Of a stretch of DNA of 46,396 bases, positions 9,662 through 18,226 are shown one piece after another (position 1 is the stretch's first letter; each line of letters opens with the position of its first letter). Origin of the DNA: Bacteroidales bacterium (GTDB taxonomy: Bacteria; Bacteroidota; Bacteroidia; Bacteroidales; P3); assembly GCA_024681475.1 (NCBI GenBank), contig JAILAT010000002.1, forward strand, positions 1-46,396, written 5' to 3'. The position numbers and the translations under genes were made by a program. The notes below the pieces were generated by a model. It saw only the letters and a list, made by a program, of their open reading frames with translations. It was not told where the DNA came from and did no database searches.

Positions 9662-10171
9662 CTATTCTATCGGTTCACCTTTCGCTACTTTACGCACCAG
9701 TTCTATCAGCTCTTCCTCGCTACCTTCGGTGTAGGTGGTGTGCTGCCACACTATTTCGCCTTCGCCGTTCAGCAGAAACACATGAGGCACATTGACCACG
9801 TTCATGGCACGTTTCATGTCTTGGTTCTGGTCCAGATAGACTTCATACTCCCATTCGTGGCCGTTCACCCACGGTTTCACGCGCGATGCGGCGCGGGCGT
9901 CGTCGATCGAGATGGCCACAAGCTTCACACCAGTCTCGTCTTGCCACTCTTCGTACACTTCACGGATGGCGTCGAGCTCTTTGTTGCAGGGCTTGCACCA
10001 TGTGGCCCAGAAACTGATGATGATGGGCTTGCCATCGTTTTGGATAACCGACGACTGTACGGTCTTGCCGTCGAGGGTCTTCAGGGTAACATTCTCGGGC
10101 AGCTTGGCGTTCTGCGCCATCATGCTGCCGCACAGCACGATGGCTGCCAGTGTAAGAATAAGTTTTTTCAT
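9662..10171 (-). CDS. TlpA-like periplasmic thioredoxin
   Basis: This 169-residue protein has a signal peptide (1-20, ending SMMAQ) and a single thioredoxin fold. The redox site is WCKPC (Cys59, Cys62) within SFWATWCKPCNKELDAI, and the cis-proline motif is VVNVPHVFLL. This is the TlpA/ResA type, normally a periplasmic disulfide reductant. It heads a minus-strand set with the DUF6029 and Omp28-like genes. The Omp28-like protein also carries a CxxC, so it may be a substrate or partner; that is inference. Confidence 0.92.
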   Translation of the reverse strand: MKKLILTLAAIVLCGSMMAQNAKLPENVTLKTLDGKTVQSSVIQNDGKPIIISFWATWCKPCNKELDAIREVYEEWQDETGVKLVAISIDDARAASRVKPWVNGHEWEYEVYLDQNQDMKRAMNVVNVPHVFLLNGEGEIVWQHTTYTEGSEEELIELVRKVAKGEPIE

Positions 10172-10228
10172 TGTTTTATTGTCTTTTTATTGTTTTCTCG
10201 TTTTTCTTCCGGTTTGTATGGTCCAATG

Positions 10229-11203
10229 CTATGTCAGCGATTCGGCCATGCTTGTAAGCCCCTCTCTGTATGGGCTTTGCGGCAGTCTTGCCAACTGGCA
10301 CAGTGCTTGCTGCACCTGCTCGGCAATCTTGCCCTGTGTGGCCTCGACGGCGCCGCTGGCCTCGATAGTCTGGATGGCTTGCTGCACGTCGCTGTCGGTG
10401 AGCATCTCTTTTTGCAATAACGTCAGGAATGCGCTTTTAGTATCTCCCTCTAATCTTTTTAGTGTCAGGATGATGGGCAGAGTCACCTTGTGCTCTTTCA
10501 GGTCGTTGCCTTGCGGCTTACCGGTGACTGAACTGGGCTGCATGTCGGCCCAGTCGTCGTGCATCTGGAACGCCATGCCGTAGGCCATTCCGAACTGCAT
10601 CGCAGCGTCGCGATAGTCTTTGCGGCTGGTGCCCAGCACGGCGCCAGCGCCACAGCATGCCTGCATCAGTCTTGCTGTCTTGTGCTCTATGGTGCACAGA
10701 TAGTCGGTTTCGCCGATTGTGTAGTCGCCGCATTGTTGCAGCTGTATCAACTCGCCGAGACTCATGGCTGTGACGGCGTGGTTCACCATGTCTGTAATCA
10801 AGGGGTTGTCGATTTCGTGCAGTCCTTGCATCACCTGCGACAGGAAGTAGTCGCCGGCCAGGACGGCCACCTGGTTGCCCCACTGGGCATTGACGGTGGG
10901 CTCGCCGCGGCGAAGTGCCGACTCGTCGATGACGTCGTCGTGCATCAGCGTCGCGTTGTGGAGCAGCTCCATCAGTACCGCCACGCGGAATACAGGGTTG
11001 CTCTCCTTGGTGCCTTCCGGCAGGCCGCAGGCGTGGGCGCTCATCAGTGTCAGCAGGGGGCGCAGCTCTTTGCCGCGTTGACGCTCCAGATAGGCCACAA
11101 TGTCGCTCATCGGGCCGCTCTGGGCCGCCAGAAACTGCTGGCGAGCCTTTTCATAGGGCGCCATGGAGGTGCTTAGAAGTTGTTTTATCTCGTTGATGTT
11201 CAT
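10229..11203 (-). CDS. ispB: Polyprenyl (octaprenyl-type) diphosphate synthase
   Basis: This 324-residue trans-prenyltransferase has both aspartate-rich motifs: DDVID at 89-93 and DDWAD at 216-220. GKELRP (44-49), the basic RRGEPTVN after the first motif, and IEHKTARL (Lys175) bind the diphosphates. It elongates farnesyl diphosphate with isopentenyl units to make the side chain of menaquinone; in Bacteroidales this is the likely product use. Chain length cannot be fixed from sequence, so the symbol ispB is a family assignment. It starts 10 nt after the thioesterase gene, tightly packed with dapA. Confidence 0.9.
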   Translation of the reverse strand: MNINEIKQLLSTSMAPYEKARQQFLAAQSGPMSDIVAYLERQRGKELRPLLTLMSAHACGLPEGTKESNPVFRVAVLMELLHNATLMHDDVIDESALRRGEPTVNAQWGNQVAVLAGDYFLSQVMQGLHEIDNPLITDMVNHAVTAMSLGELIQLQQCGDYTIGETDYLCTIEHKTARLMQACCGAGAVLGTSRKDYRDAAMQFGMAYGMAFQMHDDWADMQPSSVTGKPQGNDLKEHKVTLPIILTLKRLEGDTKSAFLTLLQKEMLTDSDVQQAIQTIEASGAVEATQGKIAEQVQQALCQLARLPQSPYREGLTSMAESLT

Positions 11204-11212
11204 GGTGTTCTG

Positions 11213-11650
11213 TTAAATGATTTTGGCTCCTGTAGTTGTTATCAAGGCTATCATCTTGCCTGTCTCGTCGACGATGGTGCTCTGGAACACTGCCTGGCTA
11301 CGGCCGCGTTTCACTGCTTCGCAGCGTGCCTCCAGCGTGCTGCCGCGGGTGCCGCTGAGGAAATGTATCTCCGCTGCCGACGACACCCAGTGCAGCTCCA
11401 CAGCGTCGGCTGTCGGGGCCGCTGCCAGCGCCTCGCTGTTGGCGGCAGCGGCAAAGGCCAGGTCGGCCAGTGTGAACAGCACGCCGCCCATCACGGCACC
11501 TTTGGCGTTGAGGTGCTGCTCCGTCAGCGTCAGGCGGCACACTGCCAGTCCGTCACCTACCTCGGTCAGCTCCACGCCGGTCAGTTCCGTGGCGTAGCGG
11601 TCGTGGGCAAACACTTGCCGTGCCCGCAGGGTGAGTTCGTCGTGCGTCAT
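11213..11650 (-). CDS. PaaI-like hotdog thioesterase
   Basis: This 145-residue single-domain protein has the hotdog-fold pattern of the PaaI/YdiI group: LNAKGAVMGGVLFTLADLAFAAAAN supplies the active-site helix (a GG-x-LFTLAD variant of the usual HGG). It is followed by strands AVELHWVSSAAEIHFL and SQAVFQSTIVDETGKMIA. It likely hydrolyses an acyl-CoA such as a menaquinone-pathway or fatty acyl thioester. The usual His of HGG is replaced by Met (VMGG), so catalytic detail is uncertain. The gene sits 6 nt downstream of dapA and 9 nt upstream of the prenyl synthase, so cotranscription is likely. Confidence 0.82.
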   Translation of the reverse strand: MTHDELTLRARQVFAHDRYATELTGVELTEVGDGLAVCRLTLTEQHLNAKGAVMGGVLFTLADLAFAAAANSEALAAAPTADAVELHWVSSAAEIHFLSGTRGSTLEARCEAVKRGRSQAVFQSTIVDETGKMIALITTTGAKII

Positions 11651-11656
11651 GGCTGC

Positions 11657-12544
11657 CTATTTCTTGAAGTCGTTGTACAGTGTGGCCAACTTGTTGTAGA
11701 GCGGCTTGCTCACTTTGCACAGCGGAGAGCGCAGCTGGTTGACTATCAGGCCTTCAATCTCCAGCAAAGCTTTGATGCCGCCAGGGTTGCCCTCTTCGAA
11801 GATGGCACCCATCAGCGGCAGCATCTTGTAGTGTAGCGGCAGGGCACGTTTCAGGTCGCCTTTCAGCGCGTAGCGCACCATGTCGGACATCTCCTTGGGC
11901 AATGCGTTGGCCATCACCGAGATAACGCCGCTGGCACCCATGGCAATCATGGGGCATGTCAGCGCGTCGTCGCCCGAGATGACGCTGAATCCCGCGGGCT
12001 TGCAGCGCAGCAGCTCCATCACTTGGCCCATGTCGCCAGAGGCTTCCTTGATGGCAATGATGTTGGGACATTCCTCTGCCAGCTGCAGCGTTGTCTCTGC
12101 CTTCATGTTGCACGAGGTGCGGCCGGGCACATTGTAGAGTACCACGGGTACTGGCGACACGTCGGCGATGCTTTTGAAATGCTGCACCAGTCCTCGTTGC
12201 TGTGGCTTGTTGTAGTAGGGTGTTACCGATAGGATGCCCTGTATGCCGTCGAAATTGGTCTGGCTGATGGCGTCGGTCACGGCGCGGGTGTTGTTGCCGC
12301 CCATGCCCAGCATGATGGGCACACGGCCGCCAACGCATTCCACGATGAAGTCGCGCAGGGCCGAACGCTCTTGGTCGCTCATCGTCGCCGCCTCGCTGGT
12401 GGTGCCCAGGGCTACGATGTAGTCCACTCCTGAATCAATTACAAAGTCTATCAGTTCCTCCAGCTTGCTGAAGTCGGGGGTCTCTTGTTTTCTGAATGGC
12501 GTAATCAGCGCAACGCCAGTACCTGTAAATAATGGTTTTGTCAT
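11657..12544 (-). CDS. dapA: 4-hydroxy-tetrahydrodipicolinate synthase
   Basis: This 295-residue TIM-barrel enzyme condenses pyruvate with aspartate semialdehyde in the diaminopimelate/lysine pathway. Visible signatures: GVALITPF (10-17), GTTSE (47-51), the catalytic tyrosine in VVLYNVPGRTS (Tyr137), and the Schiff-base lysine in IIAIKEASGD (Lys166). The length is standard. It is the first of a close trio with the thioesterase and prenyl synthase, and follows the DUF6913-like gene by 10 nt. Confidence 0.96.
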   Translation of the reverse strand: MTKPLFTGTGVALITPFRKQETPDFSKLEELIDFVIDSGVDYIVALGTTSEAATMSDQERSALRDFIVECVGGRVPIMLGMGGNNTRAVTDAISQTNFDGIQGILSVTPYYNKPQQRGLVQHFKSIADVSPVPVVLYNVPGRTSCNMKAETTLQLAEECPNIIAIKEASGDMGQVMELLRCKPAGFSVISGDDALTCPMIAMGASGVISVMANALPKEMSDMVRYALKGDLKRALPLHYKMLPLMGAIFEEGNPGGIKALLEIEGLIVNQLRSPLCKVSKPLYNKLATLYNDFKK

Positions 12545-12554
12545 CTCTGATGTG

Positions 12555-13112
12555 CTATTTTTGTATCATACGTAAGTATCTTACTATCTGCTCGATATAG
12601 TCTTTGAATTCCACGACGCCGTGGCCCTGGATGGCCAGGTCGTACATCTCCATGTTGCCTTCGTCATAGTCGGCGTCGAGGTTATGGTAGCCCACCTTCA
12701 GGTCGGCGTCGCTGTGCACCGTCATGTATTTGCCGAAGAAGTTGGGTTGCTCGGTGGTGTCGATCAGCAGGTCGTAGTGGTGATCCACAAAGGTGTCCAC
12801 CACGCCCTCCTTGGGCAGCCTGAAAAAGTTCAGGTCTTCCTTTTCGTGCACGATGGTGGTCTTGGTGTGCGAGAAGATGTAGTCGATTTCGTAGCCCTGC
12901 TCCTGGAAGCCGATGAGGTAGACCTCTTTCTTCTCTTTCTCTTGAGCGGTGATGAAGCGTTGAATGAGATTCCAGCGCTGGGCGTCGCCGACGGTGAATA
13001 TCATGCCTATGGTCTTGATGTTCTCCCAGTTCTCGATGCGTTTGTCGCGCTGTTTTTCCATCAGGTCGCGCAGGTGGCGTTTCTGGTGGTGTTTCTTGAT
13101 AAATTCGAACAT
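12555..13112 (-). CDS. DUF6913-like conserved protein
   Basis: This 185-residue soluble protein has a strongly charged N-terminus (KKHHQKRHLRDLMEKQRDKR), then alternating strand/helix segments such as TIGMIFTVGDAQRW, KEVYLIGFQEQGYE and YDLLIDTTEQPNFFGKYM, and a conserved-looking VGYHNLDADYDEGNMEMYDL. It resembles the Bacteroidetes family DUF6913, whose function I do not know. No signal peptide or membrane span. It sits between rnhB and dapA on the same strand; the tight spacing to dapA suggests they share a transcript. Confidence 0.75.
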   Translation of the reverse strand: MFEFIKKHHQKRHLRDLMEKQRDKRIENWENIKTIGMIFTVGDAQRWNLIQRFITAQEKEKKEVYLIGFQEQGYEIDYIFSHTKTTIVHEKEDLNFFRLPKEGVVDTFVDHHYDLLIDTTEQPNFFGKYMTVHSDADLKVGYHNLDADYDEGNMEMYDLAIQGHGVVEFKDYIEQIVRYLRMIQK

Positions 13113-13158
13113 ATCTGTGTTTCCTTTCTATTATTCGTGTTGTGTATCCTGTTGTGGC

Positions 13159-13797
13159 TCAGGCTTCTTCGCTGCCGAAGTCGAGTTCCATCTGTCTCTC
13201 CAGCCTATAGCTGCGGCGGTGCAGCGGTGTGATGCCGTAGCGTTCTATGGCGTCGTAGTGTGCCTTGGTGGGATAGCCTTTGTTGTTGTCCCAGCCGTAG
13301 TGGGGGTATAGGGCATTCTGTGCCTTCATGTAGTCGTCGCGGCCTGTCTTGGCCAGTATGCTGGCGGCAGCGATGCTTTGGTATTGCCCGTCGCCTTTCA
13401 CGATGCATACGTAGGGCAACGAGGTCTCGTTGTAGAAGCGGTTGCCGTCGATGAGCAGCATCTCGGGCTGCACCGTCAGCTGCTTGACGGCCATGTTCAT
13501 AGCATGGAACGAGGCGCGCAGTATGTTGGTGCGGTCTATCTCTTCGTTGTCCACCGCCGCCACGGCCCATGCCAGCGCGTCGCGCACTATCTCGTCGCGC
13601 AGCTGGTAGCGTTGCTGTTCGCTCAGCTGCTTGGAGTCGTTGAGCAATGGGTTGCTGTAGCCCTCGGGCAGCACCACGGCGGCGGCATACACAGGCCCTG
13701 CCAGGCATCCACGGCCGGCCTCGTCACAGCCGGCTTCTATCTGCCCTGCAAGGTAGTGTGTCTTCAATATGGTGTGCTCTTTGTCTTTCATGCTCAA
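13159..13797 (-). CDS. rnhB: Ribonuclease HII
   Basis: This 212-residue protein removes ribonucleotides and RNA primers from RNA/DNA hybrids. The N-terminal motif AGCDEAGRGCLAGPVYAAAV contains the first two metal ligands (Asp25, Glu26) of the DEDD site. NDSKQLSEQQR, MLLIDGNRF and SIAAASILAKTGRDDYM carry the remaining conserved segments, and HYGWDNNKGYPTKAHYDAI is the usual C-terminal signature. The length is normal. It starts 9 nt after the upstream membrane-protein gene. Confidence 0.96.
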   Translation of the reverse strand: MSMKDKEHTILKTHYLAGQIEAGCDEAGRGCLAGPVYAAAVVLPEGYSNPLLNDSKQLSEQQRYQLRDEIVRDALAWAVAAVDNEEIDRTNILRASFHAMNMAVKQLTVQPEMLLIDGNRFYNETSLPYVCIVKGDGQYQSIAAASILAKTGRDDYMKAQNALYPHYGWDNNKGYPTKAHYDAIERYGITPLHRRSYRLERQMELDFGSEEA

Positions 13798-13805
13798 CGA
13801 TATGA

Positions 13806-14783
13806 TTAGCTAATCCACACATTGGCCACGGTCAGCACCAGCCACAGCCACAGCAGCAAGGGCATCAGCCATTTGCGGCGTCGCTCGGCCAGGAAATAGA
13901 ACGTTGCCAGGTAGGCAAAAGTGCAGGCCGTCAGCTGTGTGTTGACTGGAAACAGGGTGCTGTACAGCAGCACCAGTGCGCTGCCCAGCAGCGGCAAGGC
14001 CATCACGCCGGTGTTGATGCGCTGCACGTTCAGGTTGCGGTTCACACCAAAAAGCTGGTGCACAAGGATGACTACCAGCAGCAACAGGAACAGCGCGTTG
14101 TAGGCTTGTGTCCAGGGCTGTAGGTCGCCCAGACGTAAGCCCAGGTCGCCCAGGTCGTGGCGTATCAGGAAAAGGTAGTATACCCAGCGGTCGGTCAGGA
14201 AGGCATAGGTGCCCAGCACGAACAGCGGGGCGATGAAGCCCAGCATGCTCACCACTATGTCGCGCCAGCGGTACATCTTGTAGACCACGAAGATGAACAT
14301 CATGGGCACCAAGTAGGCCAGCGCCGGCAGATAGCACATGGCTGCCAGCCCCAGAAAGAACGATGCGTTGAAATTCAGGTCGAACGACAGTTTGGTGCTG
14401 CCTGTAGTCAGCAGTTGGCTCATGACGCCCAGCAGCATCAGGTTCACCAGCAGCACAGGTGTCAGTGTCAGCTGTCCCGGCATGGCGCTCATGGCCACCA
14501 CATAGAGGAACAGCGGGAAGAGGGTAGGGGTGCTGATGACTTTCTTGCTGTAGAGCAGCACGTTGAGGAGTATGCCCTCGCCAAGCACCAGCAGCAGGGC
14601 GACGCCGCTGGCAAGCCGTGGCGTCGGTGCCAGCCATCCGTACAGCCATTCGTAGATGGGTGCGAAGCTATGGCTCGCCTCCGGCGCCACGGGCATCACG
14701 AAGGCTCGTGCCCACAGCGCCGCGACAGCCATCAGGATGATGACTATCTGCGAAGGTTTGCTCTGTCGGAAGGCTTCTATCAT
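13806..14783 (-). CDS. Polytopic membrane protein, DUF6427-like
   Basis: This 325-residue protein has eight to ten hydrophobic segments. Early residues RQSKPSQIVIILMAVAALW and LLVLGEGILLNVLL, then FLGLAAMCYLPALAYLVPM and a long C-terminal run of helices, resemble the Bacteroidetes family DUF6427. Function unknown. It is immediately upstream (9 nt) of rnhB on the minus strand and downstream of the subtilase gene, with only 53 nt between. Confidence 0.72.
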   Translation of the reverse strand: MIEAFRQSKPSQIVIILMAVAALWARAFVMPVAPEASHSFAPIYEWLYGWLAPTPRLASGVALLLVLGEGILLNVLLYSKKVISTPTLFPLFLYVVAMSAMPGQLTLTPVLLVNLMLLGVMSQLLTTGSTKLSFDLNFNASFFLGLAAMCYLPALAYLVPMMFIFVVYKMYRWRDIVVSMLGFIAPLFVLGTYAFLTDRWVYYLFLIRHDLGDLGLRLGDLQPWTQAYNALFLLLLVVILVHQLFGVNRNLNVQRINTGVMALPLLGSALVLLYSTLFPVNTQLTACTFAYLATFYFLAERRRKWLMPLLLWLWLVLTVANVWIS

Positions 14784-14802
14784 TGTGGTCTTTGCTATTT
14801 TT

Positions 14803-14824
14803 TAGTTCAACCAGTCCTACTGGT
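14803..14824. repeat. Copy 2 of the short intergenic palindromic repeat
   Basis: ACCAGT-CCT-ACTGGT at 14810-14824 is a 6-3-6 palindrome. The 22-nt stretch matches copy 1 (6998-7019) with mostly T/C differences. It lies between the subtilase stop and the next gene start on the minus strand. On the plus strand the hairpin is followed by CTTTTCTTT, but no plus-strand gene ends here. Confidence 0.45.
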
Positions 14825-14836
14825 CTTTTCTTTCTG

Positions 14837-17008
14837 CTATTGCTTCACCACCTTGGCGGTGCGCACACCGGTGCGGTCGTAGAGCTTGATGTAATATACT
14901 CCGGGCGCAAGTGGCGAAAGGTCCACGGTGCTCTGGTCGCTGACGGTGCCTCGCAGCATGCGGCGGCCGCTCATGTCATACAACTCCATGGCGCACTGCT
15001 CGTTGCTGCTGGTCAGCAGTGTGACGCTGTGGGCGGTGGGGTTGGGGTATACCATCAGCGGTGCGGGGTGGGCGATGGCCTCCTCCACGGAGAGCTTGTC
15101 GTAGGCGGCGTTGACGGCGGCCAGCGCGTCAATCTTGCCCCAGCCCCACACAAGGCTCATGCTGTCGTTGGCGTGCAGCGGACCTGTCTTGCTGTCGTTG
15201 CGTGCCGTGCGGAACAGGATGTTGCGGATGTCGTCGACACTCAGGTTCGGGTTGGCCTGCAACATCAGCGCCACGATGCCGGTGACGGCAGGACCCGACA
15301 TCGAGGTGCCGCTCATGGAACCCCAGATGTAGCGTCTGCCGTTGCTCATGGTGAAGTACACGGCGCTGTACGACGACAGGTCGCTGTATGACGACAGCGA
15401 CGAGATGACGTTGGAGCCGGGAGCCGAGATCTCGGGCTTGTTGCGGCCGTCGAGGGTGGGGCCATGGCTCGAGAAGGAGGTCAGCGTGCCTTCGGTCAGC
15501 TCGCCGGTGTTGTTGTTTATACGGTCGGCCACGTGTGCCGCCACGCCGATGGCTTTGTGCGAGCAGGCCGGCTCGCCGATGCCATATTCGTCGTCGCCCG
15601 TTGCGGCGTCGGGAATGTTGCCGCGTGTAAAGGGGCAGCCAACGTTGCCGGCATGGTTTAGCATGTTGTTGATGTTGAATACGTTGAGTGTCGTGTTGCT
15701 GTCGGCGGTGGCCTGCATCACGATGCGGTAATCGTTATTTTTCTCCACATTCAGCAGCACGTGGGGACGTGCGTCGAGCGGATTGGAGTGCTCCACCAGC
15801 ACGTCGTAGTGGATGGTGTCGTTCTGGCTGGTGATGATAAAGCCCTCGTAGAAGGGAATGTCTTGGGTGGTGGGGAACAGCACCGTCTCCGAGATGTCGC
15901 TCTGGTCGGTGGTGCTCATCATGGCAAAGCCTGCCTGGAAGTCCTCGCCGGGCTCGCCCCAGAACACCAGTGCCTGGCCGATGCCGCCGCTATACCAGGC
16001 GGCCACAGACCTCAGTGTGTCGTCGTTGCCGAACACGTGACGTATGTGGTATTTGTTGTCGCCGTTGTTACCGCCGCTGGTGACAAACACCACGCCTTTG
16101 TCGCTGTAGTGGTCGATGCCTTGGCTCAACAGCGAGGTGCCGTCGAGCGTGCTGAAGGTGTACATGCCCCAGCTGCTGTTGATGACCAGCCGTTTGCCTT
16201 CGTTGCGCGAAACGCGGTACATCCATGCAACCTGGTCGAGCCACGACGCCTCGTCGAGCAGCCACGAGCCCAGCAGCATCTCGGCGCCGGGCGCCTGGCC
16301 GATGGCATTGCCATTGATGCCGTTGCCCGCGCAGATGCCGGCCACGTGTGTGCCGTGCGTGCCATAGCCATACAGGCCGCTGGTGTCTCCCTTGGCAGCC
16401 TTCAGCTCATCGTAGCCCACAAACTCGGTGCCATAGTCGAAACCGTCGGGCGCCGGACCCGACAACTTGTAGTGGTCCCAGGCGCGCAGTATGCGACGGT
16501 TGTTGTACACAGAAAGGTTGGGATGCGTATAGTCGAAGCCCCAGTCGGTGATACCGATGATGACACCGGCACCGTTGAAAGGCATGGGCACGCCCACGCC
16601 GGCCTGCACGCTGTCGGTGTGGGTGTCGAAACGGGTGTTGTTCATCTCCAGCGTGGCACGGTGAGCGACGCTAAAGACTTCTATGCCAGCACACTGTTCC
16701 AGATACGACAGCCGTGACAACGGCACGCGCATGGCTACGATGTCGTCCACCTCCGACGTGACGCGGATGCCGACAGCGGCAGCAGCCTGACGGTCGAACT
16801 GGCTGTTCACCTTGGCCAACACACCGATGCAGGTCGTCTCGCCCTTGGAACGCAGCGGAAAGCGGTTTAGGAGTTTTTTCGACATTTTGTCCACGCTTTT
16901 CGCATGGCTGTAGTTCTCTATCAACGCCCGCGTTTCAATGGTGCTTTTGTTCTGTGCCACAGCACCTAAAGCGCAGCATAAGCTTACAACTAACGCTATT
17001 TTTTTCAT
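14837..17008 (-). CDS. Subtilisin-like (S8) secreted protease with T9SS type A sorting domain
   Basis: This 723-residue protein has a signal peptide (1-19, ending AVAQ). The catalytic triad is visible: Asp155 in GITDWGFDYTHPN, His218 in GTHGTHVAGIC and Ser569 in SGTSMSGPAV. The oxyanion-region phrase VINSSWG is also present. Between His and Ser lies a long insertion (about 330-480) as in bacterial S8 proteases of the fervidolysin/PatA-like type. The final 70 residues (MVYPNPTAHSV..., GVYYIKLYDRTG..., AKVVKQ) form a T9SS type A sorting domain. It is probably a surface or secreted protease supplying peptides. A TAnnTTTG-like -7 box is visible upstream (17034-17041), but I see no -33 partner. 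Confidence 0.94.
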   Translation of the reverse strand: MKKIALVVSLCCALGAVAQNKSTIETRALIENYSHAKSVDKMSKKLLNRFPLRSKGETTCIGVLAKVNSQFDRQAAAAVGIRVTSEVDDIVAMRVPLSRLSYLEQCAGIEVFSVAHRATLEMNNTRFDTHTDSVQAGVGVPMPFNGAGVIIGITDWGFDYTHPNLSVYNNRRILRAWDHYKLSGPAPDGFDYGTEFVGYDELKAAKGDTSGLYGYGTHGTHVAGICAGNGINGNAIGQAPGAEMLLGSWLLDEASWLDQVAWMYRVSRNEGKRLVINSSWGMYTFSTLDGTSLLSQGIDHYSDKGVVFVTSGGNNGDNKYHIRHVFGNDDTLRSVAAWYSGGIGQALVFWGEPGEDFQAGFAMMSTTDQSDISETVLFPTTQDIPFYEGFIITSQNDTIHYDVLVEHSNPLDARPHVLLNVEKNNDYRIVMQATADSNTTLNVFNINNMLNHAGNVGCPFTRGNIPDAATGDDEYGIGEPACSHKAIGVAAHVADRINNNTGELTEGTLTSFSSHGPTLDGRNKPEISAPGSNVISSLSSYSDLSSYSAVYFTMSNGRRYIWGSMSGTSMSGPAVTGIVALMLQANPNLSVDDIRNILFRTARNDSKTGPLHANDSMSLVWGWGKIDALAAVNAAYDKLSVEEAIAHPAPLMVYPNPTAHSVTLLTSSNEQCAMELYDMSGRRMLRGTVSDQSTVDLSPLAPGVYYIKLYDRTGVRTAKVVKQ

Positions 17009-17214
17009 ATATTATGTGTTATATTTTAAAATGCAAATATACACACTTTTTTTATTTCCGAGCCTTCGGTGCCAAACTTTTTTTTGTTCCGCCACGACAA
17101 GGTGTTGTGTTGCCGTGCCGAGGCGCACGGTTACCGCTGCACGGCACGGGTCTCCTGTTGCCGCAAAAAGCCTCTTCGCACACAATAATCCTCCTCTTTT
17201 CGTGTTATCCCGGC

Positions 17215-18105
17215 ATGAGCATCACGGAGAAAAACAACGAGACCCTTCTGCGCCTCGAGCAGCAGCTGCTGACCACCGCGCCCCGCCTGCTGACACCGGA
17301 AGCAATCGACGAACTTACGGCGTTGGGTATCAGTGAGGAACAGGCTGCCGCCACGCTGATTGCCACCGCTTTCGGCATCGACCCTGACGGTGACGGGCAG
17401 CAGCGCGATTTTTTTCACTACAATCTCCTTCCGTCGGTCCGTCTCATGGATGCGCAACCCTTTGAAAACGACCCTTATGCGCGCACTTTAGGTGTGCTGG
17501 AGGCCCGCCATGGCGATGCTGTGCTGGGAAGCGCGGAATACGCCCCTTGCGAGTGCTTCGCCTGCGGCGATATGCACCACGATGCCCAAGGACATCTGAT
17601 AGCCTCTTTGGGCTTCTTCCGCACCGTTTTCCGCTACCCCATCATCTACAAGAATGGGGTGGAGTGGATGGCCGTCAATCCCAATGAGGTTATCACGATG
17701 AAAAATGCCATTTTGGCAGCCATCGGCGACGTGCTGGTCTATGGATTGGGACTGGGCTATTACGCTTTTATGGTTTCTGAAAAACAGGATGTTGCGTCGG
17801 TGACTGTCGTCGATTGCGACGCGGATGTGATAGCCCTTTTCAACGAGGCTATTCTGCCAAAATTTCCGCATCGCGAGAAGCTCAAAATCCTCCATTCCGA
17901 TGCCTTCGATCATGCCGCCCGGTGCCGCTTCGCCAACCCTGCGACGGGACGTCCCTACGACTTCGTTTTCACCGACATCTGGCACAATGTGGCCGACGGC
18001 ATCGCCCTCAGCGGCCGCATGAAAGCCCTGCAGCAACGCTACGCAGCTCCCGCACAGCGTTTTGCCTATTGGCTTGAGCCTACCATGGCATGCTACAGGA
18101 GCTGA
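17215..18105 (+). CDS. SAM-dependent methyltransferase-like protein (spermidine synthase-type fold)
   Basis: The 296-residue protein starts at the ATG at 17215. The frame is open further upstream to 16954, but that part is low-complexity and reads through intergenic sequence. The C-terminal half has a Rossmann methyltransferase pattern: glycine loop DVLVYGLGLGYYAF, acidic strand end VTVVDCDADVIALF, then LKILHSDAFDH and DFVFTDIWHN, as in spermidine synthase-like proteins. The N-terminal half (1-150) matches nothing I recognise; it contains two cysteine-bearing segments (CECFACGDMHH). Substrate unknown. It is divergent from the subtilase gene and followed by the korA promoter. Confidence 0.7.
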   Translation: MSITEKNNETLLRLEQQLLTTAPRLLTPEAIDELTALGISEEQAAATLIATAFGIDPDGDGQQRDFFHYNLLPSVRLMDAQPFENDPYARTLGVLEARHGDAVLGSAEYAPCECFACGDMHHDAQGHLIASLGFFRTVFRYPIIYKNGVEWMAVNPNEVITMKNAILAAIGDVLVYGLGLGYYAFMVSEKQDVASVTVVDCDADVIALFNEAILPKFPHREKLKILHSDAFDHAARCRFANPATGRPYDFVFTDIWHNVADGIALSGRMKALQQRYAAPAQRFAYWLEPTMACYRS

Positions 18106-18146
18106 CAACGGCAAGATTGTTAAAAAAATGTTATATTATTTTATTA

Positions 18147-18172
18147 AATAACTTTGCTATTCCAAAGTTATT
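18147..18172. promoter_or_regulatory. Operator-like palindrome in the korA promoter
   Basis: A perfect 9-bp inverted repeat, AATAACTTT (18147-18155) and AAAGTTATT (18164-18172), with an 8-nt spacer. It covers the -33 box and most of the promoter spacer, so a bound protein would block sigma-factor access. The regulator is unknown; the sequence is not the TTGTGAA-type Rex site. Confidence 0.55.
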
Positions 18173-18183
18173 ACGTATCTTTG
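18153..18183 (+). promoter_or_regulatory. Bacteroidetes-type promoter of korAB
   Basis: TTTG at 18153-18156, a 19-nt spacer, and TATCTTTG at 18176-18183 fit the TTTG/TAnnTTTG promoter form. Transcription would start near 18190, about 37 nt before the korA ATG. Confidence 0.8.
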
Positions 18184-18226
18184 CACTTTCAAAACATAAT
18201 TAAAACGCAAATAAAAAACTTATAAA

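Noticed and set aside
16954..17214. Upstream extension of the methyltransferase-like frame
   Set aside because: The added residues are Phe/Cys-rich and read through the intergenic region; ATG 17215 gives a sensible start.
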